NCBI GenBank assembly: GCA_003049465.1
Contig: PYSS01000061.1
Span: 165,088 to 229,087, forward strand
Length of the DNA: 64,000 bases
Origin: Magnaporthiopsis rhizophila
Lineage: Eukaryota; Ascomycota; Sordariomycetes; Magnaporthales; Magnaporthaceae
Direction: 5' to 3'
Part shown: positions 21,501 through 34,316 of the stretch, in pieces
Position numbering within the stretch: the stretch's first letter is position 1
Layout: each line of letters starts with the position of its first letter
Notes under the pieces: model-generated
Seen by the model: the letters and a program-made list of their open reading frames with translations, nothing else
Databases searched by the model: none
Told to the model about the DNA's origin: nothing
Made by a program: the position numbers and the translations under genes

Positions 21501-24500
21501 AATGAGGCTACGCTTGTTCTTGTTCGCTTCGTTGCCCTCCAAGCCGGCCCGCCAGGACAGCCGGAGGGCACCCCAAGGCTCGTCCATGGGATACTGCGTG
21601 AGGAATCGTTCGGTCACAAGCTACTCCAGCAACTATCTCAGCGACTAGCATCAATCTCAACTAACTGGCGAGAGGTGTACGTGATGGACACCATTATCAC
21701 GCTGGCCTCACGGCTTTACGAGCTTACCGACCAATGCTCCCACACGGTGCACCTCAATGCCCTACAGCTCCTGGGCTCTGTTAGGGAAACCACTCTCGGT
21801 TGGATGACTCTCCTGCGCGAGGAGACTCGGAAGGAGAAGGATGCCAACACAGCCCGCCGAACGCAGCGGTATGCCGTGTGGGCGGCGCTGCTCTGCCGGA
21901 GGACGTTTGCCATCCACGAGGACCAGCATACCACGCTAGACACCGAGTCTCTTGGGACGTTTGTGGAGTGTAGCATCACACTACAGAACAACCTTCCCGG
22001 CGACGTCAAGGCTCTCCCCTCGCTTCTCAAGGAAGCTGTCGTAGCCGACTTCAAGCTCGGGCATCGCCTTCAACCTCTGGTATTGCGGTCGATTGAAACA
22101 GAGCCAGTTGCCTTTATTGGTGCTCTTTCGCCGTTTTGGCCACCGGCGAAAGACTCGCAGCCAGGCACGCTGACGTACCAGGCCAACGGGCCCAGCTGGG
22201 TCTCGTGCGATGTGACCATCGCGGCGTCCGAGGGGGCGGAGATGCGGGTGCAAACTATCAGCTACCACATCTCCCAGGGTCTGCTTCTCGTGGATAGCGT
22301 TCCGGTTGGCAAGCTGCCCTCGGACCAACAGAACGACAAGCAGTTGACGGCGCTGCTGGGAAACCAGTCATTCCTGGCATTCCCAAGCTTCCTGCCCGAC
22401 ATGACATATTTGCTTTCGGTGAAGCCAGAAGGTGAGTGTACTTTCTGTCCATGCTTATGTTTCTTCTATGCCACTTTTCATTTCGCCTTTTTATCCTCCT
22501 GGGACAAGACTACCCTATCCATCTACGCTCCTTCCCGGCCGTCAGCCTTATCGACAAGCGAAACTTTCTGTGTCTTCTACTAACCCTGCTCGTTAGGTCA
22601 TGAGATTCACGTCGGACGTCTGGGCGGCGCCTTGGTTGTGCGGGCTCGGAAGAACGGCAGCGTCCTGGAACTGATCGACAAGAACGTCTTCGGAACGAAA
22701 ATGTCTTTCGACCTCCCAGGTCCCCTCATTGCCGGCTGCGTCCACTGGTTGGATTTAGCGAGCGGGATCTTGGAAGTGCGTCCGGCGTCTCTGCCTTGGC
22801 GCTTCCGACCGAGCAATTGGCAGCTTGAACAGAAGACTGGACGCTGCTATCGGATTCTTCCCATGCCATATTCGCTAAAGCAGCAGACGACGGCAAAGCT
22901 CGGTACCTGCCCACCCGTTCTAGAGCAGAGGCTCATCAGCCCACATGTGCCTCTGTTCCACCGAGTGGCTCGAATTGTCGAGGGGGTCGAGGCACGACAG
23001 CAAATCGTCGTGTGCCAGCCAGCTGAGAAGTTTCTGAACCGCAACCTCGAAGTGGAATTGCGAGGTGTTCAGCTCCGACTCCACGTCGTCAGAAAGCGTC
23101 TCTATTGTCGTCAGCTGGATTCCTTTATCGACCCCTACCAGAACATCGGCACATGGCACGGCCTTTGTAGCATGCTTGTTTTCAAGCATGCTCAAAGCAA
23201 TGTCCGGACCGTCCTCGTCCCCCTCGGGGACCTGGAGGTTGAGCGCACGAACGTGCATGTGGCCGTACGCGTGAAAGACTCGCATTCGGCCGTGGGCAAG
23301 TTCGTGGTCAATGAGATGCTGGGGCGGATGGAATGTGCCCCCGAGCCGATTTTGATCTTGAAGAAGGCCCAGCTGGTCAGTTTTGTGATGTCGTCCGTCC
23401 AATGATCTGTCTTGGTTTTTCTTTTCGATTCTCGCTAACGCGCTTGGTGACATTTAGCACGCCATGACTTCCCTCGTTCTTCCAGACACCCTGACCGGCC
23501 GCACAGGGACTGAAGAAGCTCTCACTATCCTCTCGTCAGGAGTCGCCCAGCCGTGGCAGCCTCTCGGAGAGCCGCAATTGACCATTCTCAAGTCCCTCAT
23601 TAGCCTGACTCCCAAGCGCGCCTACTACCCGGATGAGTCCATCAGGACACTGAAGACGGAGCGCTGGAAAGCCTATCTGACCCCATCAATCCAACATGAG
23701 GATTTCATGCCGGTTGTCAACGGCATCCTGGCCAGGTCGGAACGCTTAGGGCGGTTCTTCGATCTTCCACTCCCCGCCTCTTCGGCATTGCCTGCGGGTG
23801 GCCCGTTTTGTACGTGATCATCTTCTGTTACAGCTTTGCTTACCACGTCCTACCCTACGATCAATAGAGACGGTGATTTTTGTTTTTCACATACACCAAA
23901 CTTGGAACACCAACTCACTAACCCAAATTCCTTGCCTGCACAGCCTCTACCAGCTCTGCGGATCATTCGCTAGAACTACGCGAAGAGATCAAGAGCCTAC
24001 AGGCTGGGAATTCTTTGCACCTGACCTCCCGAGCTTCTCTCCGGCGCCGTCGGTACAACAGGCACCTTCCCCTCCGTGTCCCAGACGTATGCCCCCAAGA
24101 CAAGGAGTACATCTCTCGGGATCGCGCCACGGTCACGAACATGGCCTACTCAAACGTCCTAGAGATCGTGTCGCTTGTCCGTATATGGCCCCAGCAAATG
24201 AAGACAGCACGAAACCTTGCCCGACTGCTGTCGCAGTGCTCGTCCATCAAAGGCTTCGACACCCCTTTCGACAGCGCACTCCTCACGGACCGGATTGGAA
24301 TGGATGTCGCCCGTCATTGGGGATCACTCGTTGTGGCTGCGAAAGCGCAGGCAGCCGATAGATCTGCCCTGATGTTCCTTTTCGCCGGCGCTTCATTCCG
24401 CTTCGATGCGAAAATGGATCTGATTCGCGCTATCCTCGCATTCGCCATGTACGAGGAACTTCGAAATCTTCCTACTCCAGCCTACTCCGAGTTCCAGTGG

Positions 24501-27500
24501 TTCAGAATCGGCGAGATCCCTACGCTTGACTGGCTGCTGCCTCTTACCCGGTCTTCTGCCCACCCTCCCCCTAAAGATGCGGAATTGGACCAGCTACGAG
24601 AGTTCTTGAGCGCAAAGGACCGGCGCAAGATTATAGAAGCCGACGCCAAGCATAAGAAGCTGGCCCAAGAAGAGTGTGACCGAGTCGCCAAAATTCTCCT
24701 TGCTCAGTGGCCCTGTGCGACACCCTCGGTCGAGGGCCTCGTCGATTGTGTTCTAGTGGATCTAGATCGCGTGCTTGAGGCTTTGCGCCCTGAGTGGGCG
24801 AGGATGTTTCAAAACCTGGAACTTTCTAACCACCTGACGCTGGTAGAGAGCCTTCTTCAGCGGCGGCAGACAAACGAGCATTTCGGCTTGCCATCATCGC
24901 CTTCGCCTGGCCAGGTCTGGGCCATGCGGACTGCCTGTGATGAACTTCCTAGACTCAAAGAAGATCTCATGCGTCGTGCATTCCACGAGTTCGGCAAAAC
25001 CCCGGGACAGTTTACCTCTCCCACCAGAGCTGTCTTTGCCAGTGATAGACGGGATCAGGAGCGCAACCAACAGTTTGAATTCACAGCTCCGGTGGACCGT
25101 CAAGTCGGAGATCGCCCATTCCCCGCGTCCCCAGCTAGTCCGCGTAACCCTCATGGTCCGGATCACCGCGGGGCTCCGCGCCGTGGCACCGTGGCCGTTT
25201 CGCAGACTATCGACGAACTCGAAGATATTGTCCACGGTTCAATGCAGTCTTCTTCCGGCTCTCTAGTCCGCAAGCAGTATGCACAGGAACTGCTGCACAG
25301 CATCGAGAGTCTGAGGAGGAGGGATGCTGAAGAAGATTCGTCCCCGGGCTTTCCCGAGAGTCCGCACCAACGGCACACCCAAAGGGACACCCAGGCACTT
25401 GCTGACGATGTCCGACAGGCATTTGCCGCCATTTGCTCTTCATTCAAGTCCCCTCAAACTTGGGCTAGTGCGAGGAGGATTAGGTGGCTCGAGCATGGTC
25501 TCCTCTGGCCTGTAGTCACGCCCATCACTGTCCTCCAACAGATCGGCTCCATCAACAAGACCAGGTTCGGCTCGGGTATGAAGGAGGCTATCATTCGCTA
25601 CGGCCTAGCCATGACTTCACTTCAACGTCAGCAACGTCTGAACATTCTTTCCAACCGGCCATGGGGGAAAGCGGCGTACCATCAGGACCTGCGGTACAGG
25701 GAGGAGCGACAAAACACGGGGCACTCTAACTGGAACCCCGCGGATTACCCCGACTGGCTGCTTCTAGAGATTGAGTCTAACCTGCTCATCCGGCCCGACC
25801 AGATCGACGTGGCTTTGGCGACCATCAGTCCCCGAACCGGCTCCAACTCGGTTCTACAGCTCAACATGGGCCGCGGCAAGACCAGCTGTATCATTCCCAT
25901 GGCCGCCGCCCTCCTATCCAACCATTCCCTGACGAGGGTCATCGTGCCCAAGGCGCTCCTCCAGCAAACAGCCCAGCTGCTTCAATCCCGCCTCGGTGGC
26001 CTACTGAACAGGGAGCTCGCTCATGTGCCGTTCTCCAGGAGGAGCCCGACCAGCAAGGATAGCATCGAGGCATATGATTTCCTCCATCGTGGCTTGATGA
26101 AAAACTCGGGTGTCATGATCTGCCTCCCTGAGCACGTCCTCTCTTTTATGCTCAGCGGACTACAGAGGGTCCTTGACAACAGGTGAAATGACGAAACTGC
26201 CCATTTCGTATGATTAAACACATGCTAACAGTACTTCCCAACAGAGTAAACGAGGCTGCCGTGATGGTGAAGATGCAGGCCTGGCTCAAGTCAGTGTCTC
26301 GCGACATCCTCGACGAGTCTGACTACACGCTCAGCGCCCGAACACAACTGATTTATCCTTCCGGCACTCGCATCACGCTGGATGGGCATCCTCACCGCTG
26401 GGTGGTTGCTGAGAAGGTGCTGCAGCTGGTGGATCTCCATCTTCACTCCGTCGCTGTTGCTTTCCCGGAGTCTATCGAAGTGGTCAGACGGTCAAGTGGG
26501 GGCTACCCCATCATCTACTTCTTACGACGAGATGTCGAGGATGAGTTGACTCGGCGGTTGACCAAGGACATTTGCCTCGGTAACGGCGGTATCTTGCCGG
26601 ATGCCGGTCTCACCAGGACTGATCGCCACTGCATCAAAGAATTCATCTCCAACAACAAGGTCAAGGAGTCGACATTGGCTCATGTCAGAGGTCTGTGTCC
26701 GGAGAAGTTGCACATCCGTCAGACCGTATACCTCCTGCGTGGTCTTCTTGTCAATAGGATCCTACTGTCCTGTTTGCGCAAGAAATGGAACGTGGAGTGA
26801 GTCCAACTAATGACCAATAACCACGCCCCCCTTACCCCTTCGACTGTTGGTTCGTCTCGCCAACTGACCATCCATCATCTGCAGGTATGGCCTGCACCCA
26901 CAGAGAGATCCGGTCGCAGTCCCATATACCGCCAAGGGAGTCCCATCTGAGCAGAGCGAATGGGGACATCCAGATTGCTGTGTCTTACTCACGTGCCTGG
27001 CGTTCTATTACAACGGTGTTACTCAGACCCAGTTGGCGCAAGCGCTCGAGCACGTCCTGAAGTCTGATGATCCCGCCGCGGCGTATGATCGATGGACGCA
27101 GACCACACAGAGATTCCCGGACTCCCTCCGAGAATGTGAGTTGCAGACCGCTCCCTTCGTTCTCTAGGCTCCGTCCCTTGATTCCAGATGCAATGCTTCT
27201 GACACCGGGACCACCGTAGGGAGCTCTATCAATGTCGACGACCAGCTGCAGCTCGAAGCTATCTGGAAGGCAGTCCGTCACAACGTAGTTGTCATCGACT
27301 ACTTCCTCAACAACCTCGTGTTTCCACAGCATGCAAAGCAGTTCCAGGTCAAGCTACAGTCGAGCGGCTGGGACCTGCCTCTGTTCTCGACCAGCATTGA
27401 TGCGGCAGCAGGAAAGGCGCAGCAGCCCCGTGGTACAACCCGGACTCTGACGACCGGGTTCAGCGGGACGAACGACAACCGCACAATGCTGCCCCTAAAC

Positions 27501-29900
27501 ATCAAGCAACAGGACCTGGCCAGCCTCCAGCACACGAATGCCGAGGTTCTGATGTACCTTTTGCGCCCCCGAAACCGCCGCTACGAGATAATCCAGGGTG
27601 CGGATGGGCGGCGCTTGTCCGAAGACGGCTTTCTGTCGCTGCTGGTGGACTTCCGGATCCGCATCCTCATCGATGCTGGAGCGCAGATCCTGGAGATGAA
27701 CAACGAGGCTGTCGCTCGGCGGTGGCTGGACCTGACGGAAGACGCCACGGCGGCTCTCTACTTCGACGAGAGCAACAAGCCATTCATGATCTCCCGGTTG
27801 GGGACAAAGACTCCATTCCTCGCATCTGCCTATGTTGACGACCTAAGTCAGTGCCTCGTCTATCTTGACGAGGCGCATACCAGGGGGACGGACCTTAAGC
27901 TGCCGCCTATGGCAAAGGGTGCCCTGACCCTGGGGCTCGGACAGTCCAAGGACAAGACGGTGCAGGCGGCCATGCGACTCCGCCAGCTGGGAGAGACGCA
28001 GGCCGTGGTCTGGTTTGCGCCACCCGAGGTCCACTCGAGCATCCTCGATCTCCAGAAGAAGCCAGCAGGTAGCAGCAGCAGCAGCACGCTTGACAGCAGC
28101 GACGTCATCCGCTGGCTGTTGTCCAACACATGTGACGGGCTCGAACAGCTCCAGGTACCTACCTACCTATATGCGGCCACCCACCTGAGGCTTGACCCAT
28201 TCTTTCTCTTCCAGTTGCACTTTTGCTGACCTAATCATCCATCTTCCAGCCGCTTTACTATGCTCAGGGGATCGACTTCTCCAGGCGGGTTCAGGCTGCT
28301 GTGGACAACCCAAGATTTTTGACTGACCAGCGTCAGCGTGAGCGCTTCGTGTCCTGCATTCGTCAAGACGAATCGCAAACTTTGCAGGCTCTCTACGAAC
28401 CCAAGGTGAAGCACAAGCTCACCACCGGGCTGAAAGGCGCATCGGAGCCCGCGATCGCTTCGTTCGTCGCCCAGCTCAACTCCCAGAGGGCCGCGTTCAG
28501 GGATACGGGTCACGCGGTCCATGCTTCAGTGCTGCATGAGCAAGAGCGCGAGGTGGCAGTTGAGGTCGCGTACGAGGTAGAGTCCGTGCGCCAGGTGAAG
28601 AAGCCGCAGCGTCTGTCGCCGCTCACCTTCCCCGGCCTGCATCATGAGCTAGAGCTGTTTGCAAAGACTGGGCGCCTGGCCCAGCCCTCTATTTCATGTC
28701 GCCGCGCCCTGGCGTTTGTATCGGAGACGCGCGTCGGACGGATATGTGGTGTTTCTCGAAAGGCAGGTCGACTGCTGATATCGACAGAATTCCAGAGGTA
28801 CGCCATGCCCATAACCCTTGGCCCGCACACGCCGCCAAACATGTAATCATCGTGGTAGTAATACTAACCGATGCGGGGCTTGTAGGGCGGTCAAACAACA
28901 ACGACATGATGGCTACCAAAGCGACGACTGCCTCAGGCCTGTCAACTGGATATTGTGGTGTCAGAGCACTGAGACTGCCATTGTCATTATCCCGGAGGAG
29001 GCTGAGCTCCTGCTTCCCATCGTCCGTGCCGCTACTTCGCCAACCTGGATCCTCACTTACGCCGCGCCCGTGACGAGGAAGATGCTCCACTTCAACCGAC
29101 TGGACTACTACGCCATTCCCGATCTTCCAAATGACTGGAAAGCACCTGCGTGGTTGACGGTGGAGTTGGGCATCTTTGCCGGTCGCCTCTACTTCGAGTG
29201 GGACGAATACCCTGTCCTGTGCCAGCTGATCGGTCTCGATCCGTCTTCCAACCCACAGGAGCATTGGGAGGACGACGGAGACGTAGATGGAGAGAAGGGA
29301 GCCATTGCCACTCAGGTGGATGACGATGGCGCGATGGCCGCCGATTTCGATCTCGACCAGGAGCGGAATCGAGGGGATACTCTTGGTGGGAACAAGCCGG
29401 CGGCGGCGGCTATTGCGACCAAGCCGCTGGTGTTTCTCCAAGACTGGCTCGCGCTTCGTCGACGCGGCCAAGACTTTGTTCACACGCCCATGGGACACGT
29501 GACGCAGAGCAAGCCCCTCCACGCGGAGCACATCTTTTTCCGCAAAGACGACGACCAAGCTGCGGCTGAAGCACGGAAGCCGTCGTATGCGCCAATTGCG
29601 GAACGTCCGGCACAGGTGACCGAGAGCACTGAGGAAGAAGCTGGATTTGACGGAATCGACGAAATGGAGTACGCGGCCGAGCAGGAGGACGCCGGCTCGG
29701 ATGGGGATGGCGATGAGGAGATCGAGTACCACCAGGACGAGATGTTCCCGGCTAGCGATCAGGAGGAGGCGGAAGGTGGCGCGAACCCATCGCCGACCGA
29801 TTCGTCGGGTTCCGCGGATGCGGTGTTGTCCGCTCGTCGCGCTCAAGCCGATTCTCGGGCCTCCAGGGGTAGCGGCGGCGGCGGCCGACGCCTCCGTTAG
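18566..29900 (+). CDS. Giant DUF3638/DUF3645 protein, putative SF2/SecA-like ATPase (3401 aa, 13 exons)
   Basis: Exons: 18566-18670, 18748-19004, 19077-19866, 19943-20275, 20382-22431, 22597-23375, 23458-23809, 23944-26182, 26245-26796, 26885-27135, 27220-28154, 28250-28797, 28886-29900. All twelve introns are GT-AG, most with a CTAAC-type branch, and all phases match: 10,206 coding nt, 3402 codons. The family is widespread in fungi, unsolved, and sometimes labelled ubiquitinyl hydrolase without good reason. The N-terminal half matches the usual family region (PRLPQ-like start, FPGAAISVPN, RDDVCF, RRPSFAHHC, GSSNLNFS, PLTGRTGTEEAL). The ATPase-like part has a P-loop-type LNMGRGKTS (residues about 2195-2203), LDESD (about 2324), the DUF3645 segment ending WGHPDCCVLLT (about 2512), and LDEAHTRGTDLKLP (about 2785). 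The C-terminus has an acidic, Gly-rich tail. Probably cytosolic or nuclear; no signal or membrane segment is seen. An in-frame TAG at 19003 lies at the exon 2 splice junction and is not a lesion. Confidence 0.9.
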
Positions 29901-30625
29901 GGCGGCGGCTGCAGGTTTCGGGTAGGTCCCATCTTTTTTGGGAGTCGGTGTGAATAACTGCACGTCCGGATGTTTTTGTTGGTATTTCTTGGAGGCCTTT
30001 TTCCTTTGTGTTTATCTTTCAGCTGTTTTGCCTTGCGACCTGTATACCGAGTGGCATTAGTAGGCGGTGCCATAGTTTCGGTGTAAACCTTCCATATCCG
30101 TGCATCTTGGTCCTCCATCTGCGCCCAGCCATCTGAGTGAGGTGTCTGCACGCCGTGAGCCACTAAATCCACACTCCGTTGGTAGTGCTTGGAATGCAAA
30201 TCACAGTAGGTGAGCGAGGCCTCGCTTGCTCTGAGTGATAGCGATGGGCACAGCGTGCATCAGTGACGTCATCGTGACAAAAGCGGGTAGCTTTGCCCCT
30301 GACGGCGCCTTCCCGAGGCACCTTCCAGGCCCTGTGCTACAAACAATCTAGAAGACGAGCAAATAATTTGATCAAGGCACATCCCTCGTCCCATACGTCA
30401 TAGACACAAATTCAATTCAGGGTCGCCATCCGCCTTTTTTAATTTGCAGCCAGGATCTTCCACCCGCCTGGCTACTCGTCCGCACCACCACCCACTACCT
30501 CGTCCGCTGCTGTATCCAAGTCCGGACTATCCATTGACTCAACTTTGCTGATATCTCCTTCTGCCGATTTGGCCAACCCTATTACCTGTCCTTCTAGAAA
30601 AACAGCATCACACGAGCAAACCGCC
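29901..30625. other. Intergenic, promoter of the mitochondrial protein gene
   Basis: No gene is seen. A pyrimidine-rich stretch precedes the ATG at 30626. Confidence 0.5.
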
Positions 30626-31891
30626 ATGCTGTCCGCAGGATTCGCTTCGAGGTCCGCGAGGGCTGCTCGCCTCCCCGCCCGCATCACCACCAAGACAAGC
30701 CTGCCCCGAGCTCGGTTTCAATCCACTTCGTCCGGCGCAGGCTCACATGCCGGCCCGTCTTCTTCGACATCCTCCAGTTCCTCCCACTTTGTCGCCGGTG
30801 CCGTGGGCGGTCTCGTGGGAGCCGGCGCCCTCTATGGCGTCTACCAGTATACCCCGGCCGGCCGCATGGCCCGTCGCGTCAACAAGGCCGCGGGTGAGGC
30901 CGAGGCCAAGTACAACGAGGCAGCCAAAAAGCTCCGCGAGAAGGCCCCGAGCTCCGCCGACCAGGCCATCGACTCCATGAAGCGGCTCGCCATGACGTAC
31001 GCCGCCTGGGTCCCCGGCGGTCGCGCCTACGTGGAGGCGGCGTTCGCCGACATTGACAAAATCCGCGAGAAGCACAGCGACGAGGCCGATGAGATCGTCC
31101 AGGATGCGTACAAGAAGCTGCAGGACGCCAGCAAGGCCGGCTTCAGCCTCGAAGCCGCGTCCAAGGCCTGGGACGTCCTGGCCGAGGTCTCGCAGCGGGT
31201 GGCCGAGCTGGCCGGCGACGCGGCGGGGGACGTGCTCGACAACCATCCCAAGCTGAAAGAGAGGCTCGGCGGCAGCGTGGACCAGCTCAAGCAGATGGGC
31301 GAGCAGTACGGCCCGGAGGCCAAGAAGTTGGTGGACGAGACGTGGGCGCAGGTGCGCGACATCGCCTCGGGCGGCCTGAGCGCCGAGAACATCAACAAGG
31401 CCCGCAAGCTGGTGGACGAGAAGATGCAGCAGGTGCAGAAGCTCGGCGACGAGGCCTGGAAGAAGGCGTTCGAGCAGGCCAAACCTCTGTTCGAGAAGAG
31501 TCCCAAGGTGAAGAAGATCATCGAGGAGAACGCCGACGCGCTCAAGAGGGGCAACACCAAGGAACTATTCGACAAGGCCCGCTCGGCTGTGGAGTCCGGG
31601 GAGACGGGAGACCTGGAGAAGTACGTGGGCCAGGCGGTCGACAAGGCAAGGAAGGCTTCCGGCGGTGGCAGCGGCACCATGGGCGGCGGCCTCGAGGAAT
31701 ACCTCGGCAAGATCCCCAACGGTTCCGACATCTTGCCCAAGCTGCAGCAGCTGGGTGAGGTTGCGATGAAGCACAAGGAGGAAGGCGAGCAGCTGCTAAA
31801 GGAGACGGTGGAGGAGCTCAAGAAGGTCCTGGAGCAGAAGGCCAAGAAGGCCGAGGAGATTGCGGAAAAGGCCAAGAAGGAGTCGAAGTGA
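30626..31891 (+). CDS. Predicted mitochondrial membrane-anchored helical protein (421 aa)
   Basis: The ATG at 30626 is chosen over the open frame upstream because it starts a strong mitochondrial presequence: Arg/Ala/Ser-rich, no acidic residues for about 40 residues, ending near RFQSTSSG. A Ser-rich linker leads to one Gly-rich hydrophobic helix (HFVAGAVGGLVGAGALYGVY). The remaining 340 residues are almost wholly helical, rich in Lys, Glu and Ala with 11-residue-like periodicity (units such as AKKLVDETWAQVRD and ARKLVDEKMQQVQK), reminiscent of LEA or apolipoprotein-type amphipathic helices, and end in a Lys/Glu coiled coil. It is probably an inner-membrane protein with a large helical domain. 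I do not recognise a named family. The single exon and clean codon use argue that it is real. Confidence 0.8.
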   Translation: MLSAGFASRSARAARLPARITTKTSLPRARFQSTSSGAGSHAGPSSSTSSSSSHFVAGAVGGLVGAGALYGVYQYTPAGRMARRVNKAAGEAEAKYNEAAKKLREKAPSSADQAIDSMKRLAMTYAAWVPGGRAYVEAAFADIDKIREKHSDEADEIVQDAYKKLQDASKAGFSLEAASKAWDVLAEVSQRVAELAGDAAGDVLDNHPKLKERLGGSVDQLKQMGEQYGPEAKKLVDETWAQVRDIASGGLSAENINKARKLVDEKMQQVQKLGDEAWKKAFEQAKPLFEKSPKVKKIIEENADALKRGNTKELFDKARSAVESGETGDLEKYVGQAVDKARKASGGGSGTMGGGLEEYLGKIPNGSDILPKLQQLGEVAMKHKEEGEQLLKETVEELKKVLEQKAKKAEEIAEKAKKESK

Positions 31892-32822
31892 TGCATGGCC
31901 GTCTAGATACGGGGGAATTGCCGTTGTTCGTCCTATGAGCATTGGGGCTGGAGTTTGGCGTTCGTCGTACCTAAGGCACTACTCTCACCCGTCATGATAA
32001 TAGCAGCCGGCCTTTGAGGCATACAGGTACCAAACAGTTTGCATTCCTGAATGGGCTAGAGCCTTTCATACTATGATGGCGTGTTTCGTCCACTGCCAGT
32101 ATATCCCGCTCCATGACCGTCAACACACAGCCTCGCAGCACCGTTACAAGCCGCCTAGGTGGTAGGTCCCTAGATGGATACGGGCAGGGGATATCTACGC
32201 TGCTGACCCCGGCAACCTGGCGATAGGCCACAGCACGGACCCACCCCTGCCAGACGCCTTCTGGTCGAACACCGCGTGGATCGGGTCGCGCGCCGCCCCC
32301 GCCGCATCCTCGGCGCCCACTCGGACGCCTTTCTATGTCACGTACGCCGCGTCCTCCCCGAGGCACTCGGCTTCTCGACGAATATGACTTCAAACGTTCT
32401 CACCAGCCCTCTGGCCGTCGACGGGATGGCGCCCTACCGAGTTTTGCCGTCCTGCCACGCCGCGAGGGAGCGGGCCACGGTTCACCGCGGGGATGTCCGG
32501 GCAAGTGCAAAGTTTCAGGACCGCAATGGTTCGTTGACAGTCCCCCATGGCCTCATGGCGCACCTGTGCACATAGAGTCCGAGGTTCTCCCAGCCCTCAA
32601 CGCCCTTTCCTGCCAGTCCTTCAGAGATAGACGTCAAGTCATTTGGTCTGCTACGTGCAACGTCCACTCTGTAACGGGCCCCGCATGGATGGTCGCACGC
32701 ATCGACCATTGTCCGACCAGGACGAATTCGACAGGGACGCCGACTGGCAGCACCCATGGCTGTAAGAACACCCTGATCGGAGTCGTCGTTCGCGCCCCAA
32801 ATGCAGGAGAAGCAGTACAATA
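31892..32822. other. Region upstream of the aspartic-peptidase-like gene, no supported exon
   Basis: The N-terminal half expected for an A1 peptidase, with its catalytic DTG, should lie here if the next gene were complete. I could not find it in any frame. Several short frames are present but none shows the family motifs. Confidence 0.4.
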
Positions 32823-34316
32823 GTGCCTTTTATTGCAAGTGTTTGCTCCATTTGGAATCACATCCACGCCACAGAACTGGAGATTAATCCCAGTTTCAGC
32901 ATCCCCAACTGCGCGCTGGAACTGACTGGGTTATTAACTCCACGTTTTTCCGAATTTATCCATGAGCTAAAAGCAAGCCAAAACATCGGGTCTAAATCCT
33001 TCGGATTCCACCTGGGAATCGCGAGCCGGACGGCTGGGAGCCTCACTCTGGGTGGCTACGAGCGAAACAGAGTGCTCGGTCAGCCGGCGGTTTTCAATTG
33101 GCCCAACTCACGCGTTTTCGTCTTGGACATCTTGGTCGGAGTTCAGCTTGGCGACAGCCCATTTGCGCTCATCACCGGACCTACAAGCATCTTTCAGGGA
33201 CAACGCCATGAAGAATATTACTCAGATGCGTTACGGGTAGGGGAGAAGCGAGGCTCTATACTTGCGGAGATCTCCCCTGAAATGCCTCATATGGGCCTCC
33301 CGTTTCAGACGTCAACTCCCCAGCTCAGCATGTAAGTAAAAAAAAAAAATAAAAAAAAACCTACGCCCGCTCCGTCTGGGTGGAAGCAAGAGGCTTAATC
33401 CAATCAACTTCAGCTTCCAGTCACCTGAGACTCCAGTCTCGACCTGTACGTCTGGAAGACAGAAGATCCCGCTTTCGAGAGAATCAAGCAGTCGCCGGCC
33501 TATCTTGGCGTAGTCTTGTCAGATAGGACAGCCACAAAAGTCACCATCAAGCTACCCTTCAAGGCGCTGGCACTCAGATTCGATCCTACATCGCCAGGCC
33601 AGAAACACCGCACATATCTTCCCTGCGATGTGAAGGGACCTAGGGGCTACTATCTTGGCCGGGCATTTCTTCAAGGTCGGTGGACTTCCAACTCCCAAAG
33701 TCTCAGGATTCCGGATCAGCGAATTTCCACACCGCGGTGCACCTTCAGGTCCTCCGACCCGGTAAACCAGCTGACAAGAAGACTAATCACAGCCGCGTTC
33801 TGGGGCATCGACTATGAGCAAAGGGTCATGTACATTGCACAGGCGCCAGGGCCAAGCCTGGATCAGAGCGTTCTCCTCCCGTTTCCAGAAAACGGCCGCG
33901 CTTTCCAGTCGAACGATAATTCGACGTTCGAGCAGACGTGGGCGAAGTACTGGACTCCTTTTGATAAATCGGCGGCGACCGGCCCGCGGGGCCTCTCCAA
34001 GGGATCCGTCGTCTTCATCGCCGTCGGCTGCGCATGTGCCATCCTGCTCGCCGTTACGCTTAGTCTCGCGATTCGTCGCTGGCGCCGCAAAACCGCCCGC
34101 GGAGGAGGCGGCGCCATGGGGAAACCAAACCCCGAGAGTTCGCCCTTGATGGCTGGTGCATCCTACAGCGACCTGGAGGTCATGATCGAGATGGAACCTC
34201 AGGTCAGATCGCACGATATCAGCCACCCTCTCGCGCACGAGCTCAGCGCCGACTCGGGGCCGTGTGAATTGCCAACACGATCGTGGACCCCGATCTCGCG
34301 ACGGCGAAGCATTTGA
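32823..34316 (+). pseudogene. Degenerate membrane-anchored aspartic-peptidase (A1)-like gene
   Basis: Two pieces in one order, 32823-33331 and 33437-34316, joined by a possible 105-nt intron (GTAAGT followed by A-rich DNA, acceptor ACTCCAG at 33436). The first part carries the A1-type strand pattern SFGFHLG, AGSLTLGGYERNRV and FVLDILVGVQLG. The second has YVWKTEDPAFERI, SPAYLGVVL, the hallmark GYYLGRAFLQ, AAFWGIDYEQRVMYIAQAPGP, then one membrane helix (GSVVFIAVGCACAILLAVTL), a basic stop and a 75-residue tail. Fungal relatives are pepsin-like proteins with a C-terminal membrane anchor. No first catalytic Asp (DTG/DSG) is visible, the segment that usually carries the second Asp is missing at the intron junction, and the N-terminal third is absent. 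It is therefore probably catalytically dead or a decayed gene. An alternative with more upstream exons cannot be excluded. Confidence 0.55.
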
